A model generated the notes under the pieces. That model was not told the DNA's origin. It saw only the letters and a list, made by a program, of their open reading frames with translations, and did no database searches. From Bugula neritina (taxonomy: Eukaryota > Bryozoa > Gymnolaemata > Cheilostomatida > Bugulidae): a stretch of 64,000 bases of DNA. This document shows, piece by piece, positions 11,001-23,099 of this stretch. Numbering within the stretch: the stretch's first letter is position 1; each line of letters opens with the position of its first letter. The stretch lies in assembly GCA_964035545.1 (NCBI GenBank), contig OZ037769.1, forward strand, positions 16,476,633 through 16,540,632. Direction: 5' to 3'. The translations under genes were made by a program, and so were the position numbers.

Positions 11001-13848
11001 GAAATACCCCCAGGGGTAATTTTACCCTTGGGGGCAGTATGGTACCTCCTGGTACTTAATAGAAATAAAAAATTAAAACAAATATCGTGAAGGGAGCAAT
11101 ATTTTGAAAAAAGTTAAAGAACTACAACCTAAGAAGAAAAGAGAGAGTCGAGCCCTTAATCAAATCTACTAAAGTATTGTTTTCATTGGAGGAAGCAGGT
11201 TCTATAAACATGTCAAGGTATAATTAGCTGAACTATTGTCTGAGTTTTCAAACATGTCACTTCTAACTCAAATGTGTTGCACTGAGGGATCCATTTCAGT
11301 GTCTAGTAGTGCAACAGCCTCTCTACTAACACACTGTAGCATCAGAGCCACCCTACAGTTCTCTCATTATTAATATTGTTTGAGTGACCAGCTGAAAAGC
11401 CGAAAGCAATAAACTGCCAATTAATTCCAACAGATGTTGACTCATAATTGCATTCAGCTGCAATGATAATAATTTTACTTTTATTTATATGTTTGAGGTT
11501 TTGTTTGGAAATTTTGCCTGACATTGCTTTTATTTATCCCATCCCCTAGGCCATTGGGAATACTGAACGTTGATCATTTGTTGGGAGCCACGAGATGGAA
11601 AATGTCGGTTACAGATATTGGCTAGTAATTCATTTAGCTAGCATTTAACAAAACTCAATCTCAAAATTTGCAAGAGACTTTGCTGTTACTTTCATTTTTT
11701 AGCTAGAGTCTCACTAATTGATTTATCAACAAGCAGCAATTATGTCTTTCAGGACCTGGGGAATAGTCCCACAGACAGGGTGTACAAATAAAATATTATC
11801 ACCCATATTTTACTAATCATGTGACATGGCCTTTGGTGATGTTAGGAAGAGCATCCAGTCATAATTGCTCCTGTGCCCCATCTGAATAAGTCCTTAGCCT
11901 GATTTAACAAAAAAACCCTTCCCATCAGGGGTGGTGACTATAAACTTGCATGAGTTTTTAGTGACGTGGTCTTATAAAACTCTTTGCCCCCACTGGGACT
12001 CGAACCTGAGACCTCAGGCTTGCAAGCAGGCACCTTAACCATTACCCCACGGGCTACTGCTCAACGCCCGCAATCTCCAAGCTCTATAGCCTGAGATTAT
12101 ACAGTTTGTTAGCCTGTGCTCACCTTTCTCAACCTCCACTTCCTGTTGGACTTCTGACTCTTGACAGGAACTGCCGGTACAGATTGTCGTCTCTTTCAGA
12201 TTCACGGGACACGCTGCACCACCGAAACGAGGCTCAACGAGGACTGATCTAGTTCTACTCTTTAGACCGATTCCGCAGTCCTTACTGCAGTGGGTGTAGT
12301 TACTCCAGTCGGTCACCTGACAGTCCACAACTATAAGACAAGGGAATACAACTTCTGATAGTTTATATTATAACACGGGGTAACTAAGGACTCTTAGAAA
12401 GGCAATTAATAGCTAGTTATGGTATTTTGTAAGCTAGTGGTCATTTCGCTATCTTTTTTAAGTTCCTTCTACTTCTATATGATAGGAATTTTTCAAATGC
12501 TACTCTAAATTTATTTTAAAAAATTGAGTTTTTATAAAATACAAAGACAACTCTTCGTTTATGAGGAGAGGGTGGATATAGCTCATTGTTTAATCTCCCC
12601 TTTCTAGGTTGGCATTGTAGAAGGAGTGGAAACAGCAAGGGGGCACACCCAGTATAGGCATGTTATCATAACATAATGAGTAGCAAAGAAAACAATGGCT
12701 GTTAAATCAATATATTTTATTGTTATAACTTAAAAGTATTTGGCCATAAGAAAGCAAAGTTATCAAATAAATCCTCAGTGATACATCTTATCCCTGATTC
12801 TATCCACCACTTTTCTCGAGTGGGAAGGGGTGAATGCAGAAGGCAATAGAACTTTTGACCTCACACTCAAACTGACAAAGAAGCTTTGTTTTCTGATAAG
12901 AGAGTTTATAGAGTAAACTATTGCTTTTCCTGTAGGAAACATCATAACAAACACTGGCACCCAAATATTGGCACCTCAGGACACCAGATGCACTAAGATA
13001 TAAACGTTACATATGCTATATCTATGACAGAGGTTTACACATTCAAAACAGAAGATAAGTTGTCAGATTTGGCAAATTGCCAACATCATAGCGACAGCAT
13101 AGGGCAGGTGTTGGGTTTGAAGGCTACATACTCATTTGAAGAGCTGTTAACTTAAACTCCATAAGTACTAACTTATCCAAAACCCTTAACTAGAAAAAAT
13201 GCATTGTGTGAATCAAATGGTAAAGTGATCTAAGTTTTCACTTAGCTTGGTTTTCTTTTTTTTTGGCAATTGAGTTGGGAATTTGATATTGTTTTATTTT
13301 ATAGACAGACCCATACTCATGCCACCAAGTTCCAATAGAACTTGTGCTATTTGAAAAGAAACTCAAACTGCAACTCTGCACATATGTTAATGTGAAGGTT
13401 GCAGAACAAATAACAATAATAAACCCAATCTGGTTTCGAATTCACTGCATTTGTGAAATTACTACAATGACTGGTGAGATAAAGACTAAAGGAGAGTTGC
13501 CTTCCTTTCAGCTTACAAACTCCTAAACCCAAATATACTAAATAATGATTTTAGAGTTTTACCTTTGCATGCTGACTTGTAATCGAAGCAGCAGTCGCCC
13601 ATGCCCGAACAACCTTCGTCACAGAAGCATCTAGAGTGGATCGATCCTTTCCCAGACACTTTGAGACCCGTACTATGACAACTGTTGTTTTTCCCTTCGC
13701 AGCACATGCTTCCACACCCAACTCCAGTTACGGCTGTGAGAAGACCTTCAGATAGTCCAACTGGCTCAACAGCTGCTGAAACATCTTCACCGAAACAAGT
13801 TGAGCTCATGAGAGCACAAGTTAGAAATACTACAGCCGTCTGAATCAT
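8094..13848 (-). CDS. SBSPON: SBSPON-like secreted protein (somatomedin B + thrombospondin type 1)
   Basis: Exons 13848-13563, 12330-12124, 9686-9560 and 8388-8094 give 304 residues in frame (phases 1, 1, 2). The start is the ATG at 13848; the frame stays open upstream but has no ATG there. Residues 1 to about 22 form a signal peptide (MIQTAVVFLTCALMSSTCFG). A somatomedin-B-like Cys module follows (CGSMCCEG ... CFCDEGCSGMGDCCFDY). Exon 2 is a thrombospondin type 1 repeat (DWSNYTHCSKDCGIG, SRTRSV, CP, C). Exons 3 and 4 form the Cys-containing C-terminal region typical of SBSPON (PASF, CQSYVTPW, ICVECQ, WNAVNAPGC). It is probably an extracellular-matrix protein. A TATA box lies 80-90 bp upstream. 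Intron 3 holds a splice-anchored array and a MITE; intron 2 holds a SINE. Confidence 0.85.
8464..8627. mobile_element. Short palindromic MITE (164 bp)
   Basis: The ends are inverted repeats: CACTGCGTTTCCAT on the left and its complement ATGGAAACGCAGTG on the right, with inner GCATAATGCG motifs. Both sides are flanked by ATG, a possible 3-bp target duplication. Part of the interior (tttgtggtttg ... aacttat) is repeated just outside at about 8650-8700. The element lies in intron 3 of the SBSPON-like gene. Confidence 0.65.
9290..9559 (-). repeat. 30-bp minisatellite anchored at a 5' splice site
   Basis: About nine copies. On the minus strand the exon ends at TATAGAGG and the intron opens with gtgagtcactgg. 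Every unit repeats gtgagtcactgg followed by tactatgactac, so each carries a strong donor-like site. Reading through gives a stop at once (GGG TGA). Confidence 0.95.
11007..11034. repeat. GC-rich 28-bp near-palindrome
   Basis: The arm CCCCCAGGGGTAA is followed two bases later by ACCCTTGGGGG, which could form a hairpin. It is isolated inside AT-rich intron 2 of the SBSPON-like gene. Function unknown. Confidence 0.5.
11750..12056 (-). mobile_element. tRNA-derived SINE (family A)
   Basis: Read on the minus strand, it starts with a tRNA-like head: A-box-like GTGGGGTAATGGTTAAGG, then a perfect B box GGTTCGAGTCC. A non-tRNA body follows, with a GGATGCTCTTCCTAACATC motif. It lies between SBSPON-like exons 2 and 3 in the sense orientation. 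The tail end is approximate. Confidence 0.7.
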
Positions 13849-13930
13849 TTCGACTCTTGCGGACTCACACACGTTGCGTCCTGCTGCAATGTCTACCAAC
13901 TGTACTGCTGCATCGCGATTGGGACGCGCG

Positions 13931-13938
13931 GCTTATAT
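13931..13938 (-). promoter_or_regulatory. TATA box of the SBSPON-like gene
   Basis: TATATAAG on the minus strand lies about 85 bp upstream of the chosen ATG. This fits a transcription start near 13905 and a short 5' UTR. Confidence 0.6.
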
Positions 13939-13949
13939 AGGTGTGAACT

Positions 13950-15600
13950 TATGACCTTTGTAGTAGTAGGGCTGTCACTGGCTCTTTGTAATCTCTCAAG
14001 TCTTAAACTCTAACTCAGTCAACAACCTGCGTGACCAGCATTGATTAGCTAATAAGTCTAAAATAACAGAATTAAATGGACAAATAAACTGTGCATTGAC
14101 AATGGCACTGCACTGGCTATATTTACACAAACCAACTTATCAAGTCATTTCGAGAAAATATGATTTCATTAGCAGAAAGCGGCTTCCTGTGTTGATAAGG
14201 GTGTCAGTCACCAGCTCTTGCAGATGTTGAGCAAGTTCCTGTAGTTCAGTGCATTGAAAGATGAATTGGCACAGAAAATTATCAAAGGAACTCAAACTGA
14301 ACAAAAATATATATTTCTGTTTAGCCTGGGCTCCAAATCAACTCGAATTGCACTCACATGTAAATCATGAAGTTGAGCCAGTCTATACTCTATTTTACTA
14401 TTTATAGCCAGGCAAAGATATATCTTTGTATTATGAAAGATCATGAACAAATAGATAGAGTTATGTTAACGTCGTCAACTTTTTTACACATGTAACTTTA
14501 TTATTATTTAACTGATAAATGCTGACCTATAATAGGTGCATCTATAAAAATGTGCAATCCATCAATTAATAAATATTCTTTTAGATTTGCATGATTATAG
14601 TATATACAGTGATAATATGCACAGATATTTTATACTGTAGGATAATATTTTCAATGTGAAAAGTATACACAGATAATACCATGTAATCGAACTACATAGC
14701 AGCCTGTTGGCCCTACAAGTATAGAGTTATAAATTATATGCAATATTCTTTAGTTTTATAGATATACATTTTATATTCTATAAAACATGTGACTGTCATC
14801 ACAGCTTTTACTTTTAGTTTGATTGTCTGCTCATTGACAAAACCTTATTGCAAACCAACAAGTACAATAATATACACTAATATTATCATAAGGTATTGTT
14901 ATACCCTACCAGCCATGGCCTATATATAGTGACTATTTAGAGCAGGTGTAACTTAGTAAACACAAGGTCAGTGTTTAGAATCTCAGTAAAGGTCATTGGT
15001 GATGTTAAGTTCTGTTTTGTCAGTTCATATAAAATAAGTCTTTAACCTGCTTCTGAAATGGGCCTTTTATAAGTGGTTCCCACAAGCTAGAATGGGGACC
15101 ATGGAACCATGTGAATTGTTTGTTATGTATATGGAAGAGTTGCTTTCTCATTGATGAATATGATTAATTGGTATATAAATTTTATAAGTAATTAAGTTAA
15201 TATGAATTCATCAGCACTACACCTATGCACACACGGCTACCAAAATTTAATAAAACAACGGTTCGAAGTAAAAGTTGCAAGCACTACATTCGGGGGGAAC
15301 AACTCCCTAAATGTTGAATTCTCTCGAACAAATAAACTGTAACTCGGAGTTGTATGTACGTCAATGGTAGCAACATTCACTTGGCTACCCACAAGTCTTT
15401 TGTGCACTGTGATAAGTTATTTCTGGCCAAAACATGTTTTTGCAGATCCCACGAATATGTTTACAAAACGAAACAATAAATGCAAAACTTATGCTTTTAC
15501 ATTAACTCTTTTCACTTATCATCGATGTGATATTGTGGGTGTATTGTATAGCATAATAGCACTTGAAACATAAGCATAATATATACAAAAAACAACAAGG
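13950..15600. other. Intergenic region with SINE fragment
   Basis: No gene seen. At about 14990-15060 there is a diverged match to the body of the family A SINE (ggtcattggtgatgtta, agtctttaacctg). The rest is AT-rich. Confidence 0.5.
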
Positions 15601-15619
15601 CCTTGGACATGAATAGATC

Positions 15620-15625
15620 TTTATT
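15620..15625 (-). terminator. Candidate poly(A) signal of IGF2BP
   Basis: An AATAAA on the minus strand lies about 1.2 kb downstream of the IGF2BP stop, which would leave a long 3' UTR. Confidence 0.4.
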
Positions 15626-16849
15626 GCATGGCATTGATGAATTTAACAATAATATTCACAAACTGACAAAAAAATTTAATGAATTAAACAAAATTTTCAA
15701 CTATGGTAGCAGGTGCAGCAAGGCAAAGCGCAATTAAATTACAGAATTCAATTAACAGCAGAAATAATTATAACACAGCTAGCTAAAGAAATTGGAAAAT
15801 ACTAAAGAAAAGTTAACACAGTCAAACAATAAAATTAATAAAATATAATAATACATTAGGTAAATAATTATAGGTTTCAATAACCTCAAAAAGCAACAGC
15901 GTAGGTTCCTCTTTGAACATGTAGAATGTTAGCTTACAAGGCAGAGAAGAAAAACAGTAACTGGCTTACACGTAAATAGCAAATAAAGAAATGCAAGCAT
16001 GTGATTGGTTAGCTGGGGAGCACAGCTCAGCAGCAGCGAATAGGAGCAGGCGTTGGCTATTCGTTCATTTAGAATTGTCAAAGTTTTCAGGAAGCTATCA
16101 ATTAGCTTTACAAATACTGAAGTTAAAACATGCCATGAAGTTCTCAACAAATGGATTTTTCAAAAAAAAAATTAAATAACAAAAAAACAGCAACATTTCA
16201 TAAAAAAGATAATAATTATAATTATATAATAAGAGAATAAAAGGGCGGCCAAAACCTCTCCATTCATACCTAGTATCTAGTAATTATGCAAGATATACTG
16301 ATGGTACGAATACACATTCTAATATCAAGAAAGAGCCTATCCTGCGCTCGGTGCGCATAAACACAACTTTCGACATCTCGGAGAATCCAAGACTACAAGA
16401 CACGACCATTAATTTGGTTGCCTAAATGTCACGACGTTCCACTACTCTATGTACAGATATTGAATCTATATTGATATATGAAACGAAAACCAGATGTTAG
16501 ATACACGGTGATTGGTCTACCCGATGCTACATACAGAGTGATTAGTCCGATGTTACATACATAGTGATTGGTCCACGGGATGTTATATACATAGTGATAG
16601 GTTCACCGGATGCTCCATGCACAACGAATGATTGGCTAGATGCAGTGATCATCCAAGCGTATCACACCCAATGTGATTCAGACAGCCTGGTTAGAAAGTG
16701 AATTGCATTCTAGTGAATATATATTGAGAGCAGGCAGAGTGGCCGCGCCCCGTACTACATGGTATGCTGAATGTGATTGGTTGAATATGACCAATATAAG
16801 CTAAGTATACTAGGAATATGTACATATGTACATCGGTTTAGCCTTTGCT

Positions 16850-19800
16850 CTACTCGCTCTCATGGAGCGAGACGTGCCTGCCAGAGCCCCGGTTGCTGCC
16901 GGTGAAATATCTCGGGTGACCCATTGGTCTGCTGAGGTGGTCTGTGATTGGAGGTCCGAGCTGACCCTGTGTCAGCAGCTGACGTATCAGATCTTGAGCG
17001 AGCTGCAACAGAGAGATGTACTTACAGTACATACAATGTACTTACAGTACATACAATGTACTTACAGTATATACAATGTACTTACAGTACATACAATGTA
17101 CTTACGATCTGATATTGAAAGTTTCCGGTTATCTGAACAGGAATATCCTCCTGGTCAGGATTTTGAGCGCCAGGAAGTTTAATAGAGACGCCAGCTACAT
17201 CCTGTATGTGCCTCACGTTTCTACCTCCCTTCCCAATGATCCGTCCGACCATGTTCTTTGGCACCAGGACATCGCAGCGCAGGTGGGAGTAGTGGTCGCT
17301 GGTGAAACCCTCGTTCTTGATCTTCTCGAATATGAACCACTGAGCCTACAGACCAGATACAGCACTAGAAAGGGAGCATGTGACCTTTGACCTTAAGCTA
17401 CCAGATACTCGGCAGCCGCTGCCATTACTGAGTTCACGATGCAGAGAGAAAGAGAGTGAGAGAGATGACACTCACCCTGGAAACACTGGAAGGGTAGCCC
17501 GTGATCTTCACCGGTCTCTCTTCTGCTTCCGGGTTGTCGTGGTCCTCCAGCACCTGGCAGCTAGCCCTAGACTCCTGCTTCACGTAGTTGATATATGTAC
17601 CCTTGGTTCCTATGACTGCACCGACAGACGCCTTTGGTATGTACATGAAACAGGTCATGTGACCGCCAACACTCTGCTGGGGTGCGGGAGGGAGCAGGCT
17701 GGGCGGCGCGGCACCAGGACGTCCCAACACACTCTACAAGACAAGTGAGAATACAGGGCTACACCCTGAGAGCGTAACACTTCCTAATCTACATGTGCCA
17801 ATGAGACAATGGAAGACATGAAAATACTGGCAGCGGGAATACTCACCGGCATGTAGCTGCCGAGGGGCCGGGTGCTCCAAGGAAGGTAGGGCATGGACAT
17901 GGGCGGGGCAAACATAGATGGCTACAACAGAACGTGTATATCAGAGACTTGGCAGTGTTTAGTGCAGCATTACTAGTAATAAACAGGCGGTATTCGGAGT
18001 TTGACCAGCAGGAAAAAATGTATTCATAATATTTAAAATACTAGAAATACAAAAAGTAAGAATTAGTACTGTTTCAGTAACACTCTGCATACGCATATTT
18101 CCTGTGGTGAAAGATACTGACAGCTAGTGACATGTGGTGACAGCTAGGGACAGGTAGTGACAGCTAGTGACATGTGGTGGCAGCTAGTGACAGGTAGTGA
18201 CAGGTGGTGCTACTCACATGATTGTACTTGGGGTTCTGCATATCCGACTCAAAACACAACTTCAACTTGTCATGTATCTTCTCAGCTGCCAGACACATGG
18301 CCTCCAGGGTGCCGCGAATGCTGACCACACGGTCAAAGTTGATTGGACCAATATTGTTGACACTAAAATAAATACTATGTATGTTAGTATACGCCCATTA
18401 TACACAGTAGTGACTCCCCTGTGACTCACCTGGACACTGTGACTCACATGGATACTGACTCACCTGGACACTGTGACTCACCTGGACACTGTGACTCAGC
18501 TGGACACTGTGACTCAGCTGGACACTGTGACTCACCTGGACAGTGTGACTCAGCTAGACACTGTGACTCACCTGGATACTGACTCACCTGGACACTGTGA
18601 CTCACCTGGACACTGTGACTCACCTGGATACTGTGACTCAGCTGGACACTGCGACTCACCTAGATACTGTGACTCACCTGGATACTGTAATGGTGGTTTC
18701 AGTCTCCTCCATAATACCTTTGATTATTACTCCCTGCTTGCCGATGAGTCTACCACAGAGGTTGTTGTGAGCGAGAATCCTTAACTCCGGTTCACTACAT
18801 CACATACATGGTATTACAGTATAGTAATATAATAGTAATATAATATAGTAATATAGTAATATAATAGTATCATAGTATAGTAATATAGTAAATCATACAC
18901 AACAGAAACTATTGCATAGCACATAAGGCGCGTAAATTGTCTACCAAATCAGGCGCTGCTGAAGCTCATTTCTGAAAACTTCACTTTTATATAACAGATG
19001 AAAGGAAAATATCACGACCCTAACTTGACAAGTAGTTGAACACATAGAACAAGGTGAAGGAACTCAGACTAGAGGAAGAGGAAGTTGTGCTGAAACACAC
19101 CGTGTACTTTGTTCCGACTCCGCTCCCATACTGTCATTCACCGACTCGCTGTTGATAACTTTTAGTATCTCCAGACAGGCGAGAGTACAGTTTTCAGTTT
19201 GAGCACCGAGTATCACAACCATCTACAACGAGTATAAGCACCGCTATAACGAGTTTCAGCCCACAGCACGTACCACTAAAGTGTTACGTAATGAGTTAGA
19301 CCAGTAGAACATGATAGTGCGGTGTAGAAGATTAGATGAACACTTACATTGTCTGCCTGGAGCGTGTTGTCGCGTCTGACTACATCTACCCTGGCGTTGC
19401 TCTGCCGTGCGATGGTCCGTATTGTCTGACCGGACCGGCCCATAATGGCCCCAACATACTGCCGGGGCACGAGTAACCTGCAAAACATTGACACGTGATT
19501 TACAGGGTTTATAAGACATCGCGGGAGGGTTTAGAGTTTAGACACTAAGGAGGAGTATAATATTTGGATAGAGTTGATGGGTGGAGAGGAAACACTAGCA
19601 AAGTACATGTAATAGAGAGAGCATGTCGTGTAATGACAAGTAGACCATAAGATATATCGACACATAAACTATGGACAAGTAGCCCAGTGCTTATATCGAC
19701 GCATGAACTATGGACAAGTAGCCCAGTGTTTATACTGACGCATGAACTATGGACAAGTAGCCCAGTGTTTATACTGACACATGAACTATGGACAAGTAGC

Positions 19801-22800
19801 CCAGTGTTTATACTGACGCATGAACTATGGACAAGTAGCCCAGTGTTTATACTGACACATGAACTATGGACAAGTAGCCCAGTGTTTATACTGACACATA
19901 AACTATGGACAAGTAGCCCAGTGTTTATACTGACACATAAACTATGGACAAGTAGCCCAGTGTTTATACTGACACATAAACTATGGACAAGTAGCCCAGT
20001 GTTTATACTGACACATGAACTATGGACAAGTAGCCCAGTGTTTATACTGACACATGAACTATGGACAAGTAGCCCAGTGTTTATACTGACAGTAACTACA
20101 CTGTCTTGGAGTAGGTAGCCAAGAGCTCGTTACCTGAGAGGAAATTCTATTTTATACGAGTTGTTCTGTGCATACTTGGAAGACGATTTTCTACCATTCA
20201 GGAAATCAGCCTGTCAACAGAACAACAAAAGATGAGACAAATCCCAACATATATTCAGCACAAGATCACTTGCTAGCAGCAGAAGTCAAGACTATTCTAA
20301 CCTTTAACCTTTGACCTTTCAGTTCTAAACCATTTAGTTTCTCCTTGGCACTAAAAAACAAAACAGCATTAGGTTATAAGAAACTGATGAAACATTTTTA
20401 CAGAAAAATTATTCAAGCAGCAATAAAAGGATGTTGAAAGACAAACTCAGAAGCTTATTCACAAGTGTCTAATTCATTAATCAACGATGATATTTAGTTA
20501 TGAAAAACTTGGGTAATAATTAGCGAATATCACACCATGTCTCACTACAGTCAACACTCACCTCTGGGCCTCATCTGCACTAGCATAGGTAACGTGCACA
20601 GATTCATTTTGCCTACTAAAGTCTTTGACTGTACCATGTTTAGATAATTCTTCCTTCACTTCTTCATCAGTCAGCTCTCTGGATACTGACTTTATAGCCA
20701 ATTTACTACTGCTGCCGACTTTCAAAGAATTCCGACTAACAAAACATAGCATCAACCTGCAGTTCATTCAGTCTCAATAATTCATGCTGATGAAAGTAAA
20801 GTAACCACACCTCCTGCTTGTCTATAAACACTCTAAATTATAACAAAATAGGAAAATTTTTCAGCATGAACTTCAAGAGCTCGAGAATTGAGAGCTCAGA
20901 GAAAAGTATGAAATGTTACAGCGGAAAAATAGATAAAGACAAAAAGGGTGCACTATATATATATATATGTGAATAGTAACACTCGAACCAGTAACTGGCT
21001 TTGTTACTTACTGGTTTTTATTCACTGCTGGCTCCACTGTGATGACTTTATCGTGAAGAGACAAACCTGCAGCATACACAAAGTTTGGCATACAGCACCA
21101 ATGAAGGCTTGTATAGTTGGCATCTTAGTTTATTATAAGCCACTAACATTATTATTTTACTTTTCCTAGCAAGTAAAAAGGGTCGCATCCTAGAGAGAAG
21201 CTAGACTAAATTTCCCAGTTGGACGCTATTTATTTATTTTGGTGCAATTACATACAGTAACATACCTATATAAACGTTACATTGATTACTAAATAGCTAG
21301 AGCTAATAGCTATAATAGCTAATATAAAATATTTGGGATACTATTCCAATTTTCATGGATAAGTGTGTGAAAAAAGCAGCAATACTTTAATAATAGATAT
21401 GATCTTTATTGAATACTTATTAGCAAAATATCTTATCAAACAAGAAGCATAGAAAATGCAAAAATAATAAGTTAATGCAGATCAAAAATTTTATTTATAT
21501 GCTAAATAACAAGCAATTGGTCCAAGTTTATTTAAATATACATATATTTCAAAATTATTAAAATTAATTGCACATAGAATATATCTTGTACCAAAATAAA
21601 TAAATAAACTGGGAAATTTAGTCTAGAGTCTAACTGGGATGACACCGTAAAAAGTTATAGGATATTTAGCTACATACATCCACAGTGATATTATAACTTA
21701 CAAGACATATTTAAATCATGTAGTTTCTTATTTCGTAGGCTAATAAAATTAAAAATTATAAAATCATAGTTGCCGAATAAACAAAATAATAATATAATTG
21801 TACTATTATAATTTAATTCAGTTATCTTAAATTGATAATATAAATCTCCTATTCACTCAATTATTTATTATTTTGATTTTGATAATTACTATGGATATAA
21901 AAAGATTGCATAAAATTAAATTGCACTAAGAAATTTGCCATTAATGCAAATTGTCTTAAGAACAAGTAACTTAAATGTTAAGATTAATGGTTATTTGTAA
22001 AGAATTTTAATGTATGGTGCTCACAAATATATATTTGAGTACCAGACCTGCTTATGTTATATAATTGAGTAGTAGAGACTGATTTCAGTCCAAAAGCATT
22101 AGCTAGTAAAAGTTAACCTAAAGCTTCTCTAAGGTCTGAAACTAAAAGCTTGCATTATAATTAGTATAGGAAGCAAATAACCAATAATACAATTACAATC
22201 ATTTAAAATTAACGTTTATGATAATCATTAATATTTATTTAATTATTTATCATTTAAAACTAATAATGTACAGTATTATCATTTCAATGTTATTATTATT
22301 TCAGTTTGATTCCAACTAAAATATTTATTACAATACTTAATCTTATACCATAAAAACAGCAATAGTGATACTAATACTAATAGTATATACTAATACTGCT
22401 TAAACCTAAACTTTCTCCTAGTAGTATGTGTACTACAGTACCACTACTACAGTATTAGTGGTAGAGGTACTGGTAGTAGTACAGTCGTACTAGGAGTACT
22501 ACTACTTTTAGAGTTCTACAACTAATACCACCACTACTACTACTAGCACTACTACAAGTAAACTACTACTAGTAATACTACTCTACTACTACTAGGTACT
22601 AGTATTACTATTACTATTAGAAATACTATTATTAATTGTAGTATTTAACTTTAAGTATATGTCCTTCTACTACTCTATTACTATTAGTATTAGTATTACA
22701 TTTACTATAGTAGTATAGTATTAGTACTACTGGTTACTGCAATACAAATATGCATATACTGCACAATGAAGATACAAATGCACTGAGCTGGATATTTACC

Positions 22801-22986
22801 TGATAATTTTTCAATAGCACTATCAACAGCTGATTGATCTTCACAGTCTACAAAAGCGTATCCTTGTTTCAACAAAATATTTTCGGTCTCTAAATTAATA
22901 TTAATATTATTATCTAAAAACAATGTTTTCACTTCATCTTCTGTGGTTCGATCAGGTAAGTTTCCTATGTACAACCTCTTAGCCAT
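16850..22986 (-). CDS. IGF2BP: IGF2 mRNA-binding protein (IMP/VICKZ family), complete
   Basis: Exons 22986-22800, 21066-21012, 20735-20562, 20350-20302, 20210-20134, 19477-19348, 19222-19101, 18794-18678, 18362-18218, 17921-17847, 17733-17476, 17345-17106, 17002-16850 sum to 1782 nt (593 residues), in frame throughout. Human IGF2BP1 has 577. The order is the family's: RRM1 ([18 protein letters not shown]), RRM2 ([18 protein letters not shown]), then four KH domains. The KH GXXG loops are GRSG, GKQG, GTKG and GKGG, all intact. A Pro/Met-rich linker (exon 10) separates the KH1-2 and KH3-4 pairs. The product should bind mRNA and control its localisation, stability and translation. Five introns carry tandem arrays or repeats. 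The very short exons 2 and 4 rest on phase and homology. Confidence 0.95.
17024..17105 (-). repeat. 20-bp array at the last IGF2BP donor site
   Basis: Four copies of gtaagtacattgtatgtact (minus strand) begin exactly at the donor after exon 12 (CAGATC then gtaagtac). Each copy repeats gtaagtac. The exon tail itself is not copied. The intron is only 103 bp. Confidence 0.9.
18115..18205 (-). repeat. Short array near the donor of IGF2BP intron 9
   Basis: Irregular copies of gtcactagctgtcaccacat (minus strand) begin about 12 bp inside the intron whose donor is gtgagtag. The units lack a donor motif. Confidence 0.75.
18420..18677 (-). repeat. 18-bp minisatellite anchored at the KH2 donor site
   Basis: About 14-15 copies of gtgagtcacagtgtccag (minus strand). 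The exon ends ACAGTATCCAG and the intron starts gtgagtc. Each unit reproduces the exon tail ACAGTRTCCAG plus gtgagtc, a perfect CAG|GTGAGT donor. Read-through gives an immediate stop. Confidence 0.96.
19640..20095 (-). repeat. 39-bp minisatellite in IGF2BP intron 5
   Basis: About 11 nearly identical copies start roughly 40 bp after the donor of exon 5 (CTCAG then gtaacgag). The unit contains aactatggacaagtagccca on the plus strand and lacks a donor consensus. The long open frame through it on the plus strand is a by-product of 39 being a multiple of 3. Confidence 0.95.
21178..21648. mobile_element. MITE-like repeat, copy 1 (about 470 bp)
   Basis: The ends are imperfect inverted repeats: gcatcc ... 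tagactaaatttcccagtt on the left, with its complement aactgggaaatttagtcta near 21610-21628. The interior matches a second copy at 45066-45460 (for example tccaagtttatttaaatata and gctgggatgacacc-like ends). It lies in IGF2BP intron 1. Confidence 0.65.
22360..22735. repeat. TAC/TAG low-complexity block
   Basis: Mixed tracts of tac, tag and tta triplets in IGF2BP intron 1. The tract is imperfect and not a clean microsatellite. Confidence 0.8.
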
Positions 22987-23099
22987 ATTTATAATAAATA
23001 GTGTTAAAACATTAGATTTAAAAACAGTGACCAAGTCACGGGGAAAATAAAACTTTTCTCCTAAACTTTTAGGAAAGAAAATTGGATTAAACACAGCGC

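Noticed and set aside
11990-12056. Functional tRNA gene
   Set aside because: It has A- and B-box-like sequence but lacks a convincing acceptor-stem pairing and continues into a long non-tRNA body, so SINE is preferred.
13849-13899. Longer N terminus for the SBSPON-like protein
   Set aside because: The frame is open but begins with TTG; the first ATG at 13848 gives a proper signal peptide at residue 1.
15364-16179. Several 60-73 residue frames on both strands
   Set aside because: Biased AT-rich composition, no motif, and they lie in the probable IGF2BP 3' UTR or spacer.
18444-18784. Two opposing repetitive frames (SQCPGE-like and TQLDTV-like)
   Set aside because: Both are readings of the 18-bp donor array; only the KH2 exon at 18678-18794 is coding.
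19687-20118. Long plus-strand frame of repeated [13 protein letters not shown]
   Set aside because: It is the 39-bp intronic array of IGF2BP read in an open frame; no splice or start support.
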